Origin: Reticulitermes lucifugus
Lineage: Eukaryota > Arthropoda > Insecta > Blattodea > Rhinotermitidae
Direction of reading: 5' to 3'
Assembly (NCBI GenBank): GCA_026260175.1
Contig: JAKCWW010001131.1
Span: 6,867 to 47,991, forward strand
Length of the DNA: 41,125 nt
The position numbers were made by a program, and so were the translations under genes. Positions 33,203 to 41,125 of the stretch are shown here, in pieces. Under the pieces are notes generated by a model, which worked only from the letters and a program-made list of their open reading frames with translations, had not been told where the DNA came from and ran no database searches. Within the stretch, counting starts at the first letter, position 1, and each line of letters begins with the position of its first letter.

Positions 33203-33445
33203 TGACGGAGCAAGCTGGACGAGGCGATAGCGCTTCTGACGTATTCAGGGGAGCCCAGTTCGAATCACAGCTGGGACATCTCTTAGCATAACTGAGGTTT
33301 TTCGTGGATTTCCTCAGTCCTTCAGACCAATGTGGATATGGTGCCTTAAATCAGACCACTACCGCTACCTTAAAATTCATTATTTGCCATCGTTGCACGC
33401 TATGTAGTTTGAATTACTGGCAGCATCGTTAAATAAATTACAAAC
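33203..33445 (+). mobile_element. tRNA-derived SINE, third type
   Basis: An A-box-like GCAAGCTGGACGAGGCGATA and a B box CCCAGTTCGAATCACAG about 35 bases on are followed by GAGGTTTTTCGTGGATTTCC. The segment ends in GCATCGTTAAATAAATTAC. The body differs from families A and B. Confidence 0.6.
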
Positions 33446-33449
33446 AAAT

Positions 33450-35285
33450 AAGGTGGCTGTGTGAGACACAGCTCCGGCATATGCGTGACGGCGAACAGAC
33501 AGATCTGTAGCTCTGACGGAAACCGAACGTCAGGCGTCTAGTCTTTTGGCTGAGGGATCCCGATGTTTGAGTCTTTTTGTGAGCTTTATGACTTCACAGT
33601 GAATTCCTGTTGATAAAAATTAAGACTTATATGAAATTAACCTCTCAAAACAGAGTTCTTTGTATATAATTTTCATGCTTTTGTACTGTGTGCTGTTAGT
33701 TACGAGGTCTTGCTATCGATTTATAGTTTCAGAATTCATTTGGAAGCGGTACAGGCCAGAGGGTCTAAATCATGAAAGCTGAAAAAGGAGGTATGTAATT
33801 AACCAGAAAGGCAAGCTTCCTGAATACCACGTGACCGAGAGTAATGTTTTCGGCGGATGTCGTTAAACCACCCGTCTTCTTGTCTTCACGACACTCTAGC
33901 CTCAGGACGGACATCAACCGCAGAATTAACTACCGAATAATAGCCAAGTAACAATCACGTCGTAATCTCTGAAACTCGTGCTGCAGCCGACTAATTCAGG
34001 GGCCTCAGGCTCCGGGACGCACTAACGGACTGGTTTGAGCATTGAGGTCTGCTAGTGTATTGTGTATTTGACGCAGCGTTTGACAATAGTCTAATTAATT
34101 TTCCTATGTTAAAATCACCTGAAATTAGGTTATGAAAATTTACATTTACTTTAGACCACGAATGTAAATAAATTAATATCCCAAGAAAATATAATTTTTA
34201 TTCTGTCCCCATGTAGCAAGTCATCTATATAGCTTCGTATACGTAGACAAGGTGGCAGAAATTGACGAAAACAACCTGTATGTAGCAGTCGAGCAGTGCC
34301 TGTGCTTCGGTCGGCAAGGCAGCACAGACCTTTGGGGATAGAATGGATCTCCGGGTCGTGGTACTCCTTATTCTATGAAGCTGTCTTTCAAGAACTTTGC
34401 ACGTTTATGGCATGCGTGTTCAGCGAAATTGTGAGGGTGTATTATCCCTCGACGAGTGTAATGTATAAGAATGGACCAAAGGAAGGATTTTCTGTTGAAG
34501 TTATAGCTAGAGATGTGAATTGTCAGTTTTCACCATCAGTGTTTTTGTTCTAGTGTCCGTATATTCTGCATTTATGTTGTTTGTTTCCTTGATAGAGTTA
34601 CATGAGTAAATCCAGTTGAGGCTATATTGAGTAGCCATATTCACTTAGCTGGTCAAGAAATTTCCCATTTTTAATGAAATAATTTTCTGTACAACCAAAA
34701 CTTGCGAAGTTGAGCTTATGTTCTCAGTCCTGCCCACCGTATTGCCATTTTCGTTTGACCACTTTCCTTCGTAAACAGGAAAATGTAGGTTTATGGGATC
34801 GCCATGCTGTGTGTGTTTTTTCCTTTTAACTTACATACAATTTGACCATAGCGTTTGTAGGCCATTTCAGTGCCATATATTGTAGTTTCTTGTTATCACC
34901 AATAAGAATATGGAGGCCAAGGTCCTTAAAGGAGGTATAGTAATAGGCCTTGAAAAAGAGGGCGATTTTTGCTCTTCTAATATTTTATAGAATGTGAAAT
35001 AACAACATTGGGCCTGTGCAAATTTAATTTTGTCTTTAATATTCTGTTTTATTCCACTAACTAATGAGCCACTGGAGTCGTGCTTGTGATATTTGAATCT
35101 ATGTGCCTAAACATACCTACTCATTATAAATGAAGTATTGTTTTTAAATCAACATGGCGACGATGCGAAACTTTTGCGTTATGTACGAAAAGTGTAACGT
35201 GTGTAAATATTTACTAAATAAATAGGTTTTTCACAAATGTCAAATAATAATTACAATAATAATAATAATAATAATTTTAAACCTG
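33450..35285. other. No gene seen
   Basis: Nothing supported except an AAT microsatellite at about 35250-35275 and a degraded tRNA-like word near 33.82 kb. Confidence 0.4.
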
Positions 35286-35289
35286 AGTG

Positions 35290-35567
35290 CGCATTGCATA
35301 GTTGGTACGGTGACTAGACTACGGGCTGGTTTATCGCGGAATGCTCATTGGATTCCCTGCAGTTCAAGGGATTTCCCTCTACTTCGAAGCGTCCGGCCCT
35401 TCTCTACAGCCACACAGCCTCCTATTCAATGGGTACCGGCGCTAAAGCGGCCGAGGCCTGACGCTGATCACTCACCGCGATTTAGTGCCGAGGTTATAAG
35501 TGAACGGAGCTGTAACTCTACTCTCCCATATGCCGCCATTATACTCGCCGTGACAACGTTGCTTTGA
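35290..35567 (+). mobile_element. SINE-A copy, plus orientation, diverged
   Basis: TAGTTGGTACGGTGACTAGA and CTACGGGCTGG match the family A head. Further on are AGCCTCCTATTCAATGGGTA, GCTAAAGCGGCCGAGGCC and GTGCCGAGGTTATAAGTGAA. The B box is damaged (TGGATTCCCTGCAGTTC). Confidence 0.75.
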
Positions 35568-35569
35568 TT

Positions 35570-37945
35570 GTAGAACTAGGCACCATGCAGTATTAGTTCT
35601 GTTCGGGGCTTCTCAGAATGCCTTTCACCTAATGTTGTGGTAGAATCGATATTAGCTTTAATTTCTGTTTCGTATTCATGAGGTCCTGCCTAAAATTCAC
35701 GGTCCGGATATTGGCCTGATCGTCCTTTTTGGTTCTCAGCCTCAAACAAGTGCTAGGATAATACTGTAAAACAGGCTAAAACAGATTCCTACCAGATCAT
35801 TTCTACTTCTCAGTCAGAGAGTAATCTTTTCATTCTAAACTGCATGACCTAAGCAGTTTAAAAAAGCGTTGCTATATAACGGAAGAATCAGTGATTGAAC
35901 GAATGGATGGATGAGTCAGTTGACTAGCCAGTCACGTATCTTTGTCTATCGTCCCTTCTAGCGCTTTTCAACATATCTGCTAGCACGAGAAGCCATTCTT
36001 TGTGTTACGGTTTCGAAGGAAGGTGTTCCGTATTACCCATATTCGGGTGTCACTGTCCAGCCCGCTAATTTGGAACTTTTTGGACGTTTATATCAACAGT
36101 ACCAATATGTGCGAAACTGTGTTTGATTCAACACGAAAGCACTTGAAGTTTTGTATGGGGGTTAGATCCCTGGGAAGTATTGAAGTTTTTGTTAATGTAC
36201 GGCTGTTTCTGAAAACGGGAAGTGCCAACACGGTCTGTGTAACTGTTTCGAGGACAGGATGGAAATTGGCGAGTTATTGTGACTTGACCTTTGGAACTTG
36301 TACAGTGGCATGTTACAGAGTATTGCTAGAAGAACAAGTGGTTTGAAACCTCTACTGTCTAATCCTTCAGAGCCATAAAATTCCTTATTTCAAGACAAGT
36401 ACCGTTTTAAATAAAGTAACTACATGCACTGCCTCAAGGCTACTTACTGCTTTTAAATTAATTCTTTGATGCTATGTAAGAAGAGCTTAATTCAACAGGA
36501 ATTACTTTTGACTTAACCCGTTTTTACCCGGCACTGGAAAGAGTTATAAGTCCGTTTTGGTTACCGAACCACTTTCAAGGAAAACTTCCGTCGACAACTT
36601 GCATATCTGATGCGGGCAATTTACTTAGATTCGCTTTTTTACATAGGTCGACGTACTAACATGTTCGCCTACAACGGCGGACAGGAATATATCTGCTTGA
36701 AACCGTGAGAGTGTGCCACTTGACTACTGGTTTTATCACCTGCTGTAACTATACCATCATTCTTTTTAAAACCACCTCGAGCTTAGATCTTTTAGAAATT
36801 AAATTACGTTTCACTACAATTTACTTCCGTTTCTTCTCACATCAGTGTTTTAAAGGGCTTATTAACGAGGGCGATTTGCGTGAATTCTTGAATAAATGAC
36901 GAAGACACTCTGAAGTACCTTATGGAGGAATACTGCGAAAAGACTTCAATATGTAAATATCCTGTAAAAATAAGGCACAGTTTGTAATTTAATTATCTTA
37001 AATACTACTGAAGTTTTATCATGGAACATTGAATATTCAGGTTATCATCATCACTGACTGACTACATGGAAACTACGTTATTTATTCATTTAATCATGGT
37101 TTATATAACGACCTTTTCTGTTTACAGTACTGACATACAGTGTCAAACGGTAGGATGATAATTACGTAAGCAATTGGAATAGATGTGCGAAGAAGTGGTC
37201 GCGCCCCATCCTTTACAGAATAGAGTGTGAGACTGTGAACTGTATTTTAGTTGGCTGAGAACAGGTTACAGTGGCGGGCTTTTGTAAACATGAAATCAGT
37301 AAATTTTTTATTAGTTTAGCAGCTACAAGCCCTTCAAGATAAACCTTCCCATGCGTATTTCCGTATTATACTGGACGTTAGAATCCGAGGCCAGCTACGT
37401 TAGTTGTTTTGCGATTAAGTACATATTCGTGTACATGGCTGATTCTTCCGTGTTGTTTCGGATTTACGCAAGTGTTAGCACTTGTGTTTGGTGCTGTAGC
37501 GAGCTTTGTATGAAAGGTAATAAACTGAGTGTCCTCGTTGTTTGTCATTTAAGTGAATTTTTATTGCTGTGTTGTCAAGTATGGAACGTATTTTTGTGAA
37601 GGGGAGATATGCGAATTATCTGCTTTTTTCTACCACAAAGTGTAAGCGATGGTAGGCTATTTAACACGATTCGTCTATCCGTAGACTATTCCCATAAATT
37701 TAAAAAAGGATTACGTCTACCAGCCACGTGCCCATATTATGACGGGTTGGCATAATGTACACGTGCTACTTCTCGGCCTCTTACATCCGTCGTTTCCTTA
37801 CTCCTAGAGCAAACAGATATTAATATCTACCATATGTTTGTTGTATGTTGTATTATATGCTTGATGATCAAATTTTCCTTCAACCTCAGCTCGTACCTCA
37901 CAGAGAACACTGTCTCAACTATAAAAACTTTTTCTTCGGCCTCCG
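35570..37945. other. No gene seen
   Basis: No exon or element supported. A 114-codon frame at 36002-36346 has no recognisable domain and no splice or promoter context that I can defend. Confidence 0.4.
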
Positions 37946-37954
37946 CGTCTACTG

Positions 37955-38162
37955 GCCGTTTTGTGGCTCAGGCGGTTAGTCGCCGGCCTTTCACCGCGGA
38001 GGCCCGACTTCGATCCTAGGGCAGTTCATATGAAATTTTTAGAGGACAAGGTGGCACTCCTACAGGTTTTTCTCCGAGTACTTCCGTTTTTCTTCCTGTC
38101 AGTGTCATTCCATCAATGCTCCATACTCATCTTCATCTACATATTTCTCTTACCAGAAGGAT
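37955..38162 (+). mobile_element. SINE-B copy
   Basis: TGTGGCTCAGGCGGTTAGTC (A box), ACCGCGGAGGCCCGACTTCG with a B box ACTTCGATCCTAG, GAGGACAAGGTGGCACTCC, GGTTTTTCTCCGAGTACTTC and CATCAATGCTCCATACTC follow in the family B order. Confidence 0.8.
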
Positions 38163-38409
38163 AAACGGGCGAAGTCTGAGAATTTTTAAAAAAGCAGTGG
38201 TATTTCGGAAATGGGAGACCATTGGATAGAAACGTACGTGAACTTTTTACGGCACGTTCCTCAGAGAGACTATAGTCTCACTATTTATCCAAACCATACC
38301 AACGCGGGTCTGACATCACGGGTAACCATGGGAACCTAGTCGTGACTCAGTCACTCAGATAAGGATGTTACGAGTTTGAAAGGTACATGGAGTCGGCATA
38401 GCAAGTAAA

Positions 38410-38470
38410 AGCCACTGGCCACAGACTGGACTGGCTGCGGTTCGAATTCCGGTAGGCGCGTTGCGATTTT
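38410..38470 (+). repeat. tRNA-like fragment
   Basis: A B-box-like TGCGGTTCGAATTCCGG lies about 30 bases after CACTGGCCACAGACTGGAC. There is no complete cloverleaf and no recognised body. Confidence 0.35.
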
Positions 38471-38964
38471 ACTCTTCATTACTAATTTTATAATTGTTCT
38501 GTATCTAATTCATTGTGTTATTCTGGGTCCTTCGCTTGGGCTTTAGCGTCCGCGCGTGAATTTACTTTTCTCCAAACTGTATCGATGACTATAAAGTGTG
38601 GACTGGGCACTCTTTTTCCTATTTGCCTTCAGCAGACGGTTCTTAGACACAGCGGAAATTTCCTTTACCGTTATTAAACTACAAGGTGCAGAAAAATGTA
38701 CTGCTTCTAGTCCACCAGTTCCACACACTTTCCTCGCCCACTCTGCACAAAGTGTCGCCAGAATTCTGCCGTATATAATGACAGTCTCATTAATTGTCCA
38801 GCTACAGATATGCGGCTTTCACATTAATGACTCTGCCGTGCACGGTCTGTGCTGAAAAGTCGGTAGTTTTTCTCCAACGGTTAAGACGTGCTCTGGTTTT
38901 GAGGAACTCCAAGGTCCATTACTTCTTTCACAAAGATCAGCCTTTTGGCCAAATACTGACTTGG

Positions 38965-39172
38965 CTCAACACAGCTTTCGTCTTCATACCCTATTTCTCG
39001 ATGACTCACTGTGGTATTATCCTCCCATCTACGCCTTGGATTCCATTTTTATCTTCCCGCCAAAAACGCTTTATACATTTTACTTTTTTATTTCGTGCTA
39101 CATATGGGCCTTCTGTTCGTCATTTAATCACGTTAATGCTATTAGAATTCTGAAGCTTCTCATTATTTAATT
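38965..39172 (-). mobile_element. LINE 3' fragment, antisense, old
   Basis: The plus strand has CCCATCTACGCCTTGGATTC, TTTCGTGCTACATATGGGCC and GAAGCTTCTCATTATTTAA. These line up in order with the antisense LINE segment at 16.44-16.62 kb. Frames are broken. Confidence 0.55.
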
Positions 39173-39174
39173 TT

Positions 39175-41060
39175 CTACACTTCTCTGCCTTTACTTTTTT
39201 CTCGGGATTTGTTTTGTATATGTGTGCGTTTTTCCGTTTTTCCGTCAGTGTGTAAGTAAGAAATACAACAACGTGGTATGAAGGTAACGTGCTGTGTTTA
39301 CAATACATGTAACCAGGTGATGTTCATAGCTGCAGTAAACAGAAACTAACTACTTTCACCGCTCCTCGTAACAGATGATTCATACTATGACTGCTTTACT
39401 TGATAGAGTGTAGTGAAATAACTGAGATGTATATTGTAGCCTTAGGCACAAGAGTGATTTTGATATTAAAATTAAACTTCGAGAAGCAGGTCTGAGGGCG
39501 TGAACTGAATTCACGTGTCTCAGGATAAGCTCCACTGACGTCTTTTTTTGAACATGGTGGTGAAATTTCGGATTTCATAAAAAGCGGTAAATTTATTGAC
39601 CATGTGAACAATTATAAATTATTAAATTTTCAAGAGAGCCTTGCACCTTTTGGTGTATTACTTGATTAATTAGTTTTTTTATATATATTTCGTACCTTTA
39701 TCGACTGGAGATGAGAAACCCATGTGATGTCTGTTGCTTTTTATTTAAATGAATATGTGACTGGACTTTATTATTTTCATCCTAATTATTCTCCATCAGG
39801 AGCACCCAGTAATTTATCAAAAATGCTTCCATGGATCCCTAAGACCTCTACATATTTTGCAGTTATAACCACTGCAACAAGGTCTACATTGTGTCTGCCT
39901 TAACAATGATTTAGACTCAATGTTCAGTCACATATCAAATGAAACGGAAACAGTACTCGAACGGTGCTGGGAATGTGGTATAAAATACCTCTAATAAGCG
40001 GAATGATCACCCCGGAAGTAAATCGCAAAACGAGAAGCTAACGAAACAGCCTGCTTGAATATTTTTGGTCTGCTGTTCCTATAATTGTTATCTTGTAATG
40101 TATCTGATAAGAAGGTTACTGTTACAGACTGGACGGAATTATGTCCGGCTGTCGACAGAACATGGAATACTGGAGAAAGTGACGACGAAATTTATGCAGG
40201 ATACATATGAAGGATTGGAGAAAGTAAAGGAAAACGTAATAAAAATGCGGTATTCTCAGTAAGAGTGTAGTGTCCCGTAGACGTTTCAGCGGAAGCCTGT
40301 CTTCAACGGAAAAATTCTAGATTATTTGGGATTTTGTTACAAGTACTCTGTTATATATTTTGCAGTGGGGTTTTTGGTTTATGTAACAAACGAAAGGGTT
40401 ATAAGGACAATTGAAAAAACAAAACAAACTCAACTCATTGTGCTTTCGATTCGCTTCCTGGATGTCTTTGTAAACCTAGGACCGGTGATGAGGCGGATTT
40501 TCTCTGACCTCTCTCTGGTCCACAATCCGACTGCTAGGCAAAATCTATGGACCGTTTCTTCTCGCTCAGTCGGTAGTCCAGTAATGATGCCAGACCCGTG
40601 CATAGTAACAGATCCGAGCCAAGTACAGTTAGAAAGGTCGAGGAAGCAGGATCAATTTTTTCCCCCGCGTTACTTGCTCGACCAGCGATCTGTGATACTG
40701 ACCATGGGCATCTCTTGACTAGTGCCATCATGGCGTTTGTACCCAGTTTTCGAACATGTTTAGTCTTTCGAAGAGCTGGTTTTATCGAAGAGGTGGTTTT
40801 TAAAAATATGCTTTCCCCGTTACTTTATTAAAAGTTATTCTGGATTTACGTTGATATTAAAGCCACGTTACCTCAGCAGTGTGGTACGGATTAAGCGGCC
40901 GGGTTTAAGTTCCCAACGATTGCTTCAACAAGAAAGAAAGCTTCCCAAGAGATTGGTCTCTTCGATTTAGATTATCTGATTAAAACGTGCGAGTATATCT
41001 CATTTCCCCCGTGAGTGATGATTGTCCTGTCTTCTTTGAGTTTATAACCCTAATAATGGT
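39175..41060. other. No gene seen
   Basis: No exon or element supported. A possible old tRNA-like word (CGGGTTTAAGTTCCCAACG) is near 40900. Confidence 0.35.
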
Positions 41061-41074
41061 TGACGGCCGATCCC

Positions 41075-41125
41075 AGTGGCCGCGCGGTCTAAGGCGTGGG
41101 TCTGCGGCCGCTCGCTTGCTGGGAT
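41075..41125 (+). repeat. tRNA-like SINE head, cut by the window end
   Basis: CAGTGGCCGCGCGGTCTAAG is a strong A-box-like start of the leucine/serine tRNA type. The B box would lie beyond 41125, so a tRNA gene cannot be excluded here. Confidence 0.45.

Noticed and set aside
36705..36899. Short frame ending LINEGDLREFLNK, reminiscent of an EF-hand-like end
   Set aside because: The acidic loop residues of an EF-hand are not present in order, and there is no supporting exon context.
40065..40262. Possible third exon of the second gene (LEKVTTKFMQDTYEGLEKVKENV, a helical stretch)
   Set aside because: An acceptor-like TTACTGTTACAG precedes it, but the helix is short, no good GT donor follows in phase, and a 33-kb intron would be needed.
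40326..40718. A 130-codon open frame
   Set aside because: It overlaps other frames of similar length, shows no domain, and has no splice, promoter or composition signal above the background.

Overview
This is eukaryotic, AT-rich, intron-bearing DNA, almost certainly from an insect. The evidence is spliced exons with GT/AG borders, many tRNA-derived SINEs, decayed non-LTR retrotransposons, a mariner-type relic and a 50-N assembly gap. The LINE tail with a TTAG end and the SINE types look like those I associate with cockroaches and termites (Blattodea), but that placement is recall, not a search. I see no operons, CRISPR arrays, rRNA genes or intact tRNA genes.

Left part (1-8,640). The last coding exon of a plus-strand gene lies at 334-813. 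A second plus-strand gene begins at about 5.2-5.5 kb, with a first coding exon at 5482-5856 and a second at 6925-7029, both phase 0. I recognise neither protein. Between and inside the genes are LINE 3' fragments, a TTAA-flanked MITE candidate, a foldback element and a decayed RNase H domain of a retrotransposon. This part is strongly CpG-depleted except for an island at about 4.66-5.49 kb over the start of the second gene. That is the pattern expected of germline-methylated gene bodies separated by an unmethylated promoter.

Right part (8,640-41,125). CpG frequency rises abruptly to normal. I find no convincing exon here; it is either a very long intron of the second gene or intergenic DNA. 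It holds two main tRNA-derived SINE families, called A and B here, several other tRNA-like fragments, LINE tails, a mariner helix-turn-helix relic, paired palindromes, and a family of short repeats with a stem-loop followed by GAAAC/GTCGG. Two loci of that family are arranged head to head.

Three insertions have clear target-site duplications: a LINE tail at 21597-21766 (14 bp, perfect), a SINE-B at 24403-24658 (16 bp, one mismatch) and a SINE-A at 13121-13305 (10 bp, perfect). I found no new multi-gene system. The best leads are the head-to-head stem-loop repeats and the sharp CpG boundary. CpG counts were made by hand on sampled 600-bp blocks, and family names for repeats are from memory of conserved words.
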